A DNA stretch of 5,169 nt from Bacteroidia bacterium. GTDB taxonomy: Bacteria; Bacteroidota; Bacteroidia; Cytophagales; Cyclobacteriaceae. The notes under the pieces were generated by a model. The model made no database searches. It was given only the letters and a program-made list of their open reading frames with translations, and was not told the DNA's origin. How positions within the stretch are numbered: position 1 is the stretch's first letter; every line of letters starts with the position of its first letter. Location: positions 1 through 5,169 of the forward strand of contig JANXRR010000199.1 of the NCBI GenBank assembly GCA_025356795.1, in the 5' to 3' direction. The position numbers were made by a program, and so were the translations under genes. This document shows positions 1 through 5,169 of this stretch, piece after piece.

Positions 1-183
1 CAACGAGAATCAGATGTAATAACTCTTTACTTCGGATTGAATGGTGAACATGCCATGACACTTGAAGAAATTGGAGAAAAATTCAATCTTACCCGCGAAC
101 GAGTTAGACAAATAAAAGAAAAGGCCATTAGAAGATTAAGACATACCTCAAGAAGTAAGGCTCTTAAACCTTATCTTGGATAA
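1..183 (+). CDS. rpoD: RNA polymerase primary sigma factor, C-terminal fragment (region 4)
   Basis: This is the last 60 codons of a sigma-70 family gene whose start lies outside the window; the frame is open from base 1 to TAA at 181-183. The fragment reads through the region 4.2 helix-turn-helix: [20 protein letters not shown] begins at residue 20 of the fragment, followed by [20 protein letters not shown]. The RERVRQIE/K-type recognition helix contacts the -35 (here -33) promoter element, and the 'AIRRLRH..R...L..YL' ending is typical of primary (RpoD/SigA) sigma factors rather than ECF or alternative sigmas. The product directs core RNA polymerase to housekeeping promoters. A hairpin with a T-run follows the stop by about 20 nt and is a reasonable 3' end for this transcript. 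Assignment to the primary sigma is strong, although regions 1-3 are not visible. Confidence 0.93.
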   Translation, partial: QRESDVITLYFGLNGEHAMTLEEIGEKFNLTRERVRQIKEKAIRRLRHTSRSKALKPYLG

Positions 184-203
184 AGTATGATCCACTAAAT
201 TTG
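176..203 (+). promoter_or_regulatory. Candidate Bacteroidota-type promoter for trxB-bshB1
   Basis: TTG at 176-178 and TAAATTTG at 196-203 are separated by 17 nt. They match the known Bacteroidota sigma-A pattern TTG-N17-23-TAnnTTTG, with all six fixed bases of the -7 element present. The -33 part lies inside the last codons of rpoD. Transcription would start around 207-210, about 50 nt before the trxB ATG, within the left arm of the hairpin at 204-234. The match is seen directly; activity is inferred. Confidence 0.5.
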
Positions 204-237
204 AAAAAAGTCTTTAGCCTCTAAAGACTTTTTTTTT
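204..237 (+). terminator. Intrinsic terminator hairpin after rpoD
   Basis: AAAAAAGTCTTTAG (204-217) and CTAAAGACTTTTTT (221-234) are exact reverse complements, giving a 14-bp stem around the 3-nt loop CCT. T continues to 237, so the RNA has a hairpin running into a U-tract. This is the form of a rho-independent terminator, but with few G:C pairs (4 of 14), so efficiency may be modest. It is placed to end rpoD transcription before trxB. The A-tract on the left also gives a U-tract on the opposite strand, but no minus-strand gene would use it nearby. Confidence 0.75.
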
Positions 238-257
238 CCTAAAATTGTTATCAAACT

Positions 258-1208
258 ATGACAACAGAGAAAAACAAAGTAGTAATTATTGGCTCTGGGC
301 CAGCAGGTTATACAGCAGCAATTTACGCAGCACGCGCAGGGCTCAAACCAATTCTTTACACGGGTGGACAGCCGGGCGGGCAGCTTACAACTACAAATGA
401 TGTCGAAAATTTCCCGGGTTATCCTGAAGGTATCAATGGCCCACAAATGATGATGGACTTGCAAAAGCAGGCGGAGCGTTTTGGAACCAAAATTAATTAT
501 GGCCTCGTAACGGCAGTGGATTTTAAAGATTATCCATTTCGTCTATTAATAGATGAAAAAAAAGAAGTGATGGCTGAATCGGTGATTGTAGCAACTGGAG
601 CAACGGCAAAATATTTAGGACTTCCGTCAGAAGAGAAATATGCTAACCGTGGGGTTTCTGCTTGTGCTGTCTGCGATGGATATTTTTATAGAGGTAAAGA
701 GGTAGCAGTTGTTGGCGCTGGCGATTCCGCTGCAGAAGAAGCCACTTATCTTGCTAACCTTTGTACCAAAGTCCATTTGATTGTAAGACGTGGCGAGATG
801 CGTGCGTCTAAGATTATGCAGCATAGGGTAATGAATAATTCTACTATTCAAATTCACTGGAATACTGAAACAGAAGAAATTTTAGGTGATGATAATGGCG
901 TAACAGGAGCAAGCCTTATCAACGTTATTACAAAAGAAAAAGAGACTATTTCTGTGGAAGGCTTCTTTCTGGCCATTGGTCACAAGCCTAATACTGAAAT
1001 ATTTAAAGGTATTTTGGATATGGATGAGGCAGGCTATGTTAAAGTCAAACCAGGCACAACTAAAACAAATATTGAAGGTATTTATGCTGTAGGCGATGTT
1101 GCCGACAGGGTCTATCGTCAAGCAATAACAGCGGCAGGCACGGGTTGTATGGGTGCCTTGGATGCCGAGAAATTCTTAGTTTCAAAAGAGGTGGAAAACG
1201 CCAAATAG
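258..1208 (+). CDS. trxB: Thioredoxin-disulfide reductase (NADPH, FAD)
   Basis: Complete 316-residue low-molecular-weight thioredoxin reductase, the usual length for the bacterial enzyme (EC 1.8.1.9). It passes electrons from NADPH through FAD and a redox disulfide to thioredoxin in the cytoplasm. Visible motifs, in order: FAD-binding GSGPAG at 12-17; GGQPGGQLTTTNDVENFPG at 36-54; ATGA at 112-115; the active-site CAVC at 136-139 followed by DG (E. coli has CATC); NADPH-binding GAGDSAAEE at 153-161 with RR at 177-178 for the 2'-phosphate, which argues for NADPH over NADH; and the second FAD motif GIYAVGD at 274-280, followed by RQAITAAGTGCMGA. The ATG at 258 is the natural start, leaving only a short N-terminus before the first beta strand. 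No Shine-Dalgarno is present and the leader is A/T-rich, as is usual in Bacteroidota. The gene follows the rpoD terminator and is 3 nt from bshB1, so the two are probably cotranscribed. Confidence 0.97.
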   Translation: MTTEKNKVVIIGSGPAGYTAAIYAARAGLKPILYTGGQPGGQLTTTNDVENFPGYPEGINGPQMMMDLQKQAERFGTKINYGLVTAVDFKDYPFRLLIDEKKEVMAESVIVATGATAKYLGLPSEEKYANRGVSACAVCDGYFYRGKEVAVVGAGDSAAEEATYLANLCTKVHLIVRRGEMRASKIMQHRVMNNSTIQIHWNTETEEILGDDNGVTGASLINVITKEKETISVEGFFLAIGHKPNTEIFKGILDMDEAGYVKVKPGTTKTNIEGIYAVGDVADRVYRQAITAAGTGCMGALDAEKFLVSKEVENAK

Positions 1209-1211
1209 AAA

Positions 1212-1931
1212 ATGAAATTAGATATCCTTGTTATTGCTGCGCATCCTGATGACGCTGAACTCAGTTGTTCAGGAACACTAATTAATCATGTTTTATTGGG
1301 TCATAAGGTTGGCATTGTTGATTTAACAAGAGGTGAACTCGGTACACGCGGCACACCCATTACAAGAAAAGAAGAAGCTGAGAATGCAGCTAAAATCTTA
1401 GGAATTTCGGTACGAGAAAATTTGGAACTGGCGGATGGATACTTTACAAACGATCCGCACCATCAAAAAAAAGTTATCAGAGCCATTCGAAAATATCAGC
1501 CAGAAATTATTTTGGGCAATGCTGTTTATGACAGGCATCCAGACCATGGAAGGGCTGCCTCACTAATTTTTGAAGCATGTTTTTATGCCGGACTTTCAAA
1601 GATTGAAACTTTAGATGAGGATGAAAATCGTCAAAAGCCGTGGAGGCCAAAAGCACTCCATCATTTTATTCAAACGCTCACAGCAAAACCCGATTTCATT
1701 GTAGACATTTCCTCTTCTTGGAATAAAAAGATGGAATCCATAAAAGCTTATAAAACACAATTCTACGATCCTTCTAGCAAGGAACCGGAAACACATATTT
1801 CTAGCCCTGCTTTTCTAAACCTAGTGGAAGCACGTGCCATTGAATTCGGGAGTATTATTGGCGTGGAGTACGGAGAGGGCTTTACAGTGAGGAAATCAAT
1901 TGGAGTGAAAAGTTTATTTGATATTTTCTAA
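1212..1931 (+). CDS. bshB1: Bacillithiol biosynthesis deacetylase BshB1
   Basis: Complete 239-residue PIG-L/LmbE-family zinc deacetylase. BshB1 removes acetyl from GlcNAc-malate to give glucosaminyl-malate, the second step of bacillithiol synthesis after BshA and before BshC adds cysteine. The N-terminal AHPDDAE (10-16) holds the zinc ligands His11 and Asp14 and the likely catalytic base Asp13. RHPDH at 108-112 gives the third ligand, His112. TRGELGTRGTPITR (39-52), the ADGYF segment (74-78), the KAYKTQFYDP segment (178-187) and the C-terminal GVEYGEGF (217-224) are features of the BshB1 subgroup rather than generic LmbE proteins or mycothiol MshB. The start codon lies 3 nt after the trxB stop, so translational coupling is likely. 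The gene ends in TAA directly abutting the pdxH stop on the other strand. Pairing with trxB fits a thiol-redox role. Substrate specificity is inferred from the family; bshA and bshC are not in the window. Confidence 0.93.
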   Translation: MKLDILVIAAHPDDAELSCSGTLINHVLLGHKVGIVDLTRGELGTRGTPITRKEEAENAAKILGISVRENLELADGYFTNDPHHQKKVIRAIRKYQPEIILGNAVYDRHPDHGRAASLIFEACFYAGLSKIETLDEDENRQKPWRPKALHHFIQTLTAKPDFIVDISSSWNKKMESIKAYKTQFYDPSSKEPETHISSPAFLNLVEARAIEFGSIIGVEYGEGFTVRKSIGVKSLFDIF

Positions 1932-2573
1932 TTAAGGAGCTAGCCGATTAATTTTCCACGCTCCATTTTCTGTTCTATAAAGTAATCTGTCGTGCAGCCG
2001 ATTGGATCTCCCTTGCCAAAACTCGATCATGAATACATCGACAGAAAAGCCTCCCCATTGCTTTGGTTTAGGAATATTTTCCACTCCTTCAAATCGTTTT
2101 TCAATGTCCATTACTCTTGTCTCTAATATTTCCCTACTCTTAATAACGCTGCTTTGAGGAGATGCCCAAGCTCCAATTTGGCTTCCGCGTGGACGACTTT
2201 GAAAATAAGAAGTAGAAGCAGCTTCGTCTATTCGCTCTGCAACGCCCTCAATTCTTATTTGTCTTTCTAAATCAGGCCAGAAAAAATTAAGAGCGCATGC
2301 CGAATTCAAGTCAAGATCTTTTCCCTTATTACTTTGGTAATTAGTGTAAAACAAAAATTTATTTTGTTCGATGCCTTTCAATAAAACAATCCTGGAAGAA
2401 GGTTTTCCCGTTTCATTTACCGTTGACAAAGTCATGGCGTTAGGTTCTGGCACTTCACTTTTTAGAGCTTCATTAAACCAAATATTAAATTGAGTAAACG
2501 GATTGGCATCTGCGTTTTCGATCTTCAATTCATTTTTTATGTAGTTTTTTCTGATCTCGCTAAGTTTTTCCAT
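1932..2573 (-). CDS. pdxH: Pyridoxamine/pyridoxine 5'-phosphate oxidase
   Basis: Complete 213-residue FMN enzyme (EC 1.4.3.5) that oxidises pyridoxamine 5'-phosphate or pyridoxine 5'-phosphate to pyridoxal 5'-phosphate with O2, in the cytoplasm as a homodimer. The length equals the family norm. Motifs seen: RIVLLKG at 61-67 (phosphate/FMN contacts, with Lys66 matching the PLP-binding Lys of the E. coli enzyme); FYTNYQSNKGKDL at 75-87; QIRIEGVAER at 105-114; YFQSRPRGSQIGAWAS at 123-138, giving Tyr123, Arg127 and Ser131 as substrate phosphate ligands; PKQWGGF at 170-176; EFWQGRSNRLHDR at 184-196, with the Arg192/His194 pair over the substrate; and the characteristic C-terminus RLAP. The ATG start (complement of 2571-2573) gives the usual LxxIRKxY N-terminus. 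It is convergent with bshB1 and divergent from yqgE, so it is probably a single-gene transcript. No clear promoter stands out. Confidence 0.97.
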   Translation of the reverse strand: MEKLSEIRKNYIKNELKIENADANPFTQFNIWFNEALKSEVPEPNAMTLSTVNETGKPSSRIVLLKGIEQNKFLFYTNYQSNKGKDLDLNSACALNFFWPDLERQIRIEGVAERIDEAASTSYFQSRPRGSQIGAWASPQSSVIKSREILETRVMDIEKRFEGVENIPKPKQWGGFSVDVFMIEFWQGRSNRLHDRLLYRTENGAWKINRLAP

Positions 2574-2625
2574 CTGATTAACATTAAATTGAAATCGAAC
2601 TATTGTTCAAAAAAAAGCATAAATA
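2574..2625. other. Divergent intergenic region, pdxH / yqgE
   Basis: These 52 bases separate two divergent starts and must carry or overlap both promoters, but neither strand shows a full TTG-N17-23-TAnnTTTG match. The best minus-strand candidate for pdxH is TTG (complement of 2608-2610), 21 nt, then TAATGTTA (complement of 2579-2586), matching 4 of 6 fixed bases. GAAC-TATT-GTTC at 2597-2608 is a small inverted repeat. The run of eight A's after TTC and the AAATA before the yqgE ATG resemble the A-rich leaders used in place of Shine-Dalgarno sites in Bacteroidota. Confidence 0.4.
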
Positions 2626-3201
2626 ATGGAATTCTTTAATTACAAGTCGAAGATTATGCCGAGCAAAGGAAAAATTTTAGTGTCTGAGCCTTATTTGCCT
2701 GATCCGAATTTTGAACGCTCTATTGTACTTTTGTGTGAGCATAATGATGAAGGATCTATCGGTTTTATACTCAACAGGCTTTCTAACACCACCGTTGATG
2801 AGCTCCTTGATGGAATTAAAAATTTTGATTTGCCTGTTTTTATTGGTGGACCTGTTGAGCAGAACACCTTGCATTTTGTACATCGGTATGAAGCATTGGA
2901 AGGTGCCTCAGCAATTGGAGAAGGAATCTATTGGGGTGGAGATTTTGAACGACTACTGTTTTTACTGGAGACAAAACAAGTATTGCCAAATGACATTAAA
3001 CTATTTTTAGGATATAGTGGTTGGTCGCCTGGCCAGTTGGTTGAAGAGCTGAATACAGATTCATGGATTGTGAGCGATAGGGTAAATGAGGAACTTCTAT
3101 TTGAGACAGATACTGACAAGATGTGGCAAAAAGCCCTGAAATCATTGGGAGGACGATTTTCTATTTATTCTAATTACCCAATCGATCCAAGATTAAATTA
3201 A
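2626..3201 (+). CDS. yqgE: YqgE/AlgH family protein (DUF179)
   Basis: Complete 191-residue member of the YqgE/AlgH family, the normal length. Signature segments: the conserved N-terminal block at 14-40, including GKILVSEPYLPDPNFERSI and then LLCEHN; GFILNR at 46-51; FIGGPVEQNTLHFVH at 72-86; WGGD at 103-106; and GYSGWSPGQLVEEL at 129-142, with Trp147 and Trp167 nearby. No signal peptide or membrane segment is visible, so it should be cytoplasmic. The family was named from a Pseudomonas alginate regulator (AlgH), but no DNA-binding motif is seen here and the biochemical function is not settled; the alginate role should not be carried over. I chose the ATG at 2626 over the internal Met11 because the FFNYKSK lead-in is typical of Bacteroidota homologues (from memory). 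It is 41 nt upstream of the DUF349 gene on the same strand, so readthrough into that gene is plausible. Confidence 0.93.
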   Translation: MEFFNYKSKIMPSKGKILVSEPYLPDPNFERSIVLLCEHNDEGSIGFILNRLSNTTVDELLDGIKNFDLPVFIGGPVEQNTLHFVHRYEALEGASAIGEGIYWGGDFERLLFLLETKQVLPNDIKLFLGYSGWSPGQLVEELNTDSWIVSDRVNEELLFETDTDKMWQKALKSLGGRFSIYSNYPIDPRLN

Positions 3202-3223
3202 TTGAATCATTTTAGTAATTTTA
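3193..3223 (+). promoter_or_regulatory. Weak candidate promoter for the DUF349 gene
   Basis: TAATTTTA at 3216-3223 matches 5 of 6 fixed bases of the Bacteroidota -7 element TAnnTTTG. A TTA at 3193-3195 lies 20 nt upstream, where TTG is expected. A start near 3227-3230 would leave a leader of about 15 nt. A/T-rich DNA gives such matches by chance, so this is only a candidate; cotranscription with yqgE is the alternative. Confidence 0.22.
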
Positions 3224-3242
3224 CCACTTATAGTTGATTTGA

Positions 3243-5084
3243 ATGGAAAACGAAAAAGAATTGCAGGTGGAGTTGGATAAATCAGTAATGGATTCTACAC
3301 TGGAAATAAAGCCAGTTGAAGAGGTTGACTTTTTGACTGCACATGATGAGGAAAGTGAATCAATAGCTGAAACTGGTCACGTTGACTTTGCAACTTTATC
3401 GAAACAAGAGTTGGTGGATAATTCAAAAGAATTACTCACCAGAAACGATTTTAAAAATGTAGACGCAGTTATGCGCGAGATAAAATCTGCCATTGATTCT
3501 ATAAGAGAGAAAGAAAGAAGTGAGGCACTCTTAAAATTTAAGGCTGATAACGGTATCGAAGAGGACTTTGAATTTAAGCACGATGAATTTGATCATACCT
3601 TTGATAGTATTTATAAAGCATTAAGAGATAAGAAGCATCAATTCTTCAAGAATCAGGAAGATCAAAAATCTGAAAATCTTAAAAAGAAATTAGAGATACT
3701 TGAAAAATTAAGAGCCCTGTCGGATGGTGAAGATTCAGAACATAGTTTCCATCAATTCAAAGAACTTCAAGCTTCGTGGAAAAACAGTGGCCAAGTGGCG
3801 CCCGCACATGTAAAGACTTTATGGGCAAACTACAGTGCACTTATAGATCGGTTTTATGATAACAGAAGTATTTATTTTGAACTGAAAGAATTAGACCGCA
3901 AAAAAAACTTAGAATTAAAAAACGAATTATGCGCTCGTGCTGAGCGCTTATTAAACGGTGAAAAAATTCAGGAAGCAATCAAGGAATTGAACGAACTGCA
4001 TAATGAATTCAAACATCTTGGTGCTGTTCCACGTGAAGAAAAAGAAACCCTTTGGTCAAGATTTAAAGCAGCTTCAGATGCTCTTTATGAGAGAAGAGAT
4101 AATTATGTAAAGAAACTAAATGAAGAACTTCAACTTAATCTGAACGTAAAGTTAAAACTTGTTGAAGAGCTAGAGTTAGTGGCGGGTTTTCAATCAGATA
4201 GAATAAAAGATTGGAATACGAAAACGCAAGAGATCATTGAACTTCAAAAAAAATGGGAATCGATTGGTTCAATACCCAGAGCGCGCATGAAGGACGTTAA
4301 TAAAAGATTTTGGGTAGCCTTTAAATCATTCTTTAATGGCAAAAATGCATTTTTTAAGAAACTTGATGGAGAACGTGAAAAGAATTTGCAGCTTAAAAAT
4401 GAGATTGTAAAGAAAGCAAATACGATAAAGGATAATCTTGATTGGGAAAAAACTGCCAATGAATTAAAAGAACTCCAACGCCAGTGGAAGGAGCTAGGAC
4501 CTGTGCCTGAGAAATTCCGCGAAAGTGTTTTTCAAGAATTTAAAAAAGCATGTGATCATTTCTTTGAACAAAGGCGTGACCAATTTGAAAAGGCAGATAA
4601 AGAACAGGAAGGTAATCTCTTAAAGAAAAAAGCGATTTGCGAAACACTTGAGACTGTTGCAGAATCTAAAACGGGGTCAATAGATCAGTTAAGAAACCTA
4701 CAACAGGAGTTTAATAATTTAGGTTTTGTTCCTAAAGCCGCTATGAATTCAATTAGGAATCGCTTTAGTGATGCTGTTAATAAGTTTTTAAGCTCCATAG
4801 ACAATATTGAAAATAGAGAAAAAGTAATGCTTGAGGTTCAAATTAATAACCTTAGAGGTGATCCACAGGGAGAACGTAAATTGATGCAGAAGGAGCAAAC
4901 CATTAAAAAGCAGGTTCTTACCGTTGAGAATGATATCGCAGTTTTAAGAAATAATCTTGAGTTCTTCGGAAGGTCTAAGAATGCCGATAAATACAAAGAA
5001 GAATTTGCTAAAAAGCTAGACGAAGCAAATGACCATTTGATTCAGTTAAAATCCCAATTAAAATTATTGAAGACAGTTTCTTAA
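3243..5084 (+). CDS. DUF349 repeat protein, cytoplasmic, function unknown
   Basis: Complete 613-residue, highly charged helical protein made of tandem DUF349 units. Each unit has the pattern 'L..L...W..lG.VP.......lw..F..a.d.fy..r..yf'. Five clear copies are marked by the conserved Gly before the VP-like turn: Gly183 (QVAP), Gly260 (AVP), Gly342 (SIP), Gly419 (PVP) and Gly494 (FVP), spaced 77, 82, 77 and 75 residues. Trp179, Trp338 and Trp415 occupy the aromatic position before the turn; copies 2 and 5 have Phe256 and Phe490. Residues about 48-137 look like a degenerate sixth copy (FDSIYKALRDKKHQFF). The first 47 residues are acidic and probably disordered. Residues about 520-613 form a Leu/Lys/Glu-rich coiled coil containing NNLEFFGRSKNADK. 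There is no signal peptide, membrane span or catalytic motif. Long DUF349 proteins of this type are common in Bacteroidota, but I know of no established role; a scaffold or nucleic-acid-associated function would be speculation. No terminator hairpin follows the stop. Confidence 0.92.
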   Translation: MENEKELQVELDKSVMDSTLEIKPVEEVDFLTAHDEESESIAETGHVDFATLSKQELVDNSKELLTRNDFKNVDAVMREIKSAIDSIREKERSEALLKFKADNGIEEDFEFKHDEFDHTFDSIYKALRDKKHQFFKNQEDQKSENLKKKLEILEKLRALSDGEDSEHSFHQFKELQASWKNSGQVAPAHVKTLWANYSALIDRFYDNRSIYFELKELDRKKNLELKNELCARAERLLNGEKIQEAIKELNELHNEFKHLGAVPREEKETLWSRFKAASDALYERRDNYVKKLNEELQLNLNVKLKLVEELELVAGFQSDRIKDWNTKTQEIIELQKKWESIGSIPRARMKDVNKRFWVAFKSFFNGKNAFFKKLDGEREKNLQLKNEIVKKANTIKDNLDWEKTANELKELQRQWKELGPVPEKFRESVFQEFKKACDHFFEQRRDQFEKADKEQEGNLLKKKAICETLETVAESKTGSIDQLRNLQQEFNNLGFVPKAAMNSIRNRFSDAVNKFLSSIDNIENREKVMLEVQINNLRGDPQGERKLMQKEQTIKKQVLTVENDIAVLRNNLEFFGRSKNADKYKEEFAKKLDEANDHLIQLKSQLKLLKTVS

Positions 5085-5089
5085 ACCAC

Positions 5090-5119
5090 TTGTAAAACCG
5101 ACTTCTTCCTCTATTTTTG
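5090..5119 (+). promoter_or_regulatory. Bacteroidota-type promoter for the tRNA gene
   Basis: TTG at 5090-5092, a 19-nt spacer and TATTTTTG at 5112-5119 match TTG-N17-23-TAnnTTTG at every fixed base. Transcription would start near 5123-5126, leaving a leader of roughly 11-14 nt before the tRNA 5' end at 5137. The position directly in front of a stable RNA gene makes this the better supported of the two full promoter matches in the window. Confidence 0.6.
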
Positions 5120-5136
5120 CAACTTAATTTTATTAA

Positions 5137-5169
5137 GCCTCCTTAGCTCAGCTGGTAGAGCAACTGACT
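5137..5169 (+). tRNA. tRNA, 5' part only (possibly tRNA-Thr)
   Basis: The 5' 33 nt of a tRNA are present: acceptor strand GCCTCCT (5137-5143), T8 and A9, D-stem GCTC (5146-5149) pairing with GAGC (5158-5161), D-loop AGCTGGTA with the conserved GG, A26, anticodon 5' strand ACTGA (5163-5167), then C32 and the invariant T33 at 5169. The window stops exactly before anticodon position 34, so identity cannot be read. The 'GAGCAACTGACT' context resembles tRNA-Thr(TGT) genes of Bacteroidota as I remember them, but this is a guess. A promoter with a full consensus match precedes it. Confidence 0.88.

Noticed and set aside
195..464. Minus-strand open frame of 89 codons with a cysteine-rich stretch
   Set aside because: It lies opposite the Gly/Ala-rich N-terminus of trxB; the cysteines are the antisense reading of GCA/GCC-type codons. 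It also runs through the terminator hairpin, and trxB is unambiguous.
627..1121. Two minus-strand open frames of 76 and 79 codons opposite trxB
   Set aside because: They overlap the NADPH-binding and second FAD-motif coding regions of trxB, with no family resemblance or supported start signal.
1936..1964. GGAGC...GCTCC inverted repeat inside the end of pdxH as a bshB1 terminator
   Set aside because: The stem is only 5 bp with a 19-nt loop and no clean T-run follows; it is too weak to call a terminator.
2579..2610. Minus-strand TTG-N21-TAATGTTA as the pdxH promoter
   Set aside because: Only 4 of 6 fixed -7 bases match and the start would fall almost on the ATG; not strong enough for a separate feature.
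2711..3010. Plus-strand open frame of 99 codons in another frame inside yqgE
   Set aside because: It is fully contained in a strongly conserved yqgE reading frame and its translation has no recognisable motif; it is a shadow frame.
4244..4459. Minus-strand open frame with a hydrophobic, Phe/Leu-rich translation
   Set aside because: Lys/Glu-rich coding DNA read backwards gives Phe/Leu/Ser-rich peptides, so the apparent membrane-like character is an artefact of the DUF349 gene.
3243..5084. DUF349 protein as an SMC-like or chromosome-segregation ATPase because of its coiled-coil composition
   Set aside because: No Walker A, Walker B or ABC signature is present, and the W/F-G-VP repeat period of about 77 residues identifies DUF349 instead.

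Overview
The window looks like ordinary chromosomal DNA from a member of the phylum Bacteroidota, probably the Cytophagales; this assignment is inferred from sequence features, not from a database search. It is A+T-rich. Two intergenic sites match the Bacteroidota promoter pattern TTG-N17-23-TAnnTTTG. Shine-Dalgarno sequences are absent in front of the genes. The gene set also fits: a bacillithiol deacetylase of the BshB1 type, a Bacteroidota-like YqgE, and a long multi-repeat DUF349 protein. I see no mobile element, CRISPR array, phage gene or other sign of transfer.

Layout from left to right. Positions 1-183 are the 3' end of a primary sigma factor gene (rpoD, region 4). A perfect 14-bp hairpin with a T-run follows at 204-237, overlapped upstream by a promoter-like pair at 176-203. 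Next comes a plus-strand pair, trxB (258-1208) and bshB1 (1212-1931), separated by 3 nt. pdxH (1932-2573) lies on the minus strand and meets bshB1 tail to tail with no base between the stop codons. After a 52-bp divergent gap come yqgE/algH (2626-3201) and a 613-residue DUF349 repeat protein (3243-5084), both on the plus strand. A promoter with a perfect -7 match then leads into a tRNA gene (5137 onward), which the window cuts immediately before the anticodon.

How the genes relate. trxB and bshB1 form a plausible thiol-redox operon: thioredoxin reductase supplies the thioredoxin branch and BshB1 makes an intermediate of bacillithiol, the low-molecular-weight thiol. pdxH makes pyridoxal 5'-phosphate with FMN and is metabolically separate. 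YqgE and the DUF349 protein are conserved families without a firm biochemical role.

I did not find a clear new system. The items most worth a second look are the hairpin at the predicted 5' end of the trxB mRNA, the zero-spacer convergent stops, the regular repeats of the DUF349 protein and the promoter of the terminal tRNA.
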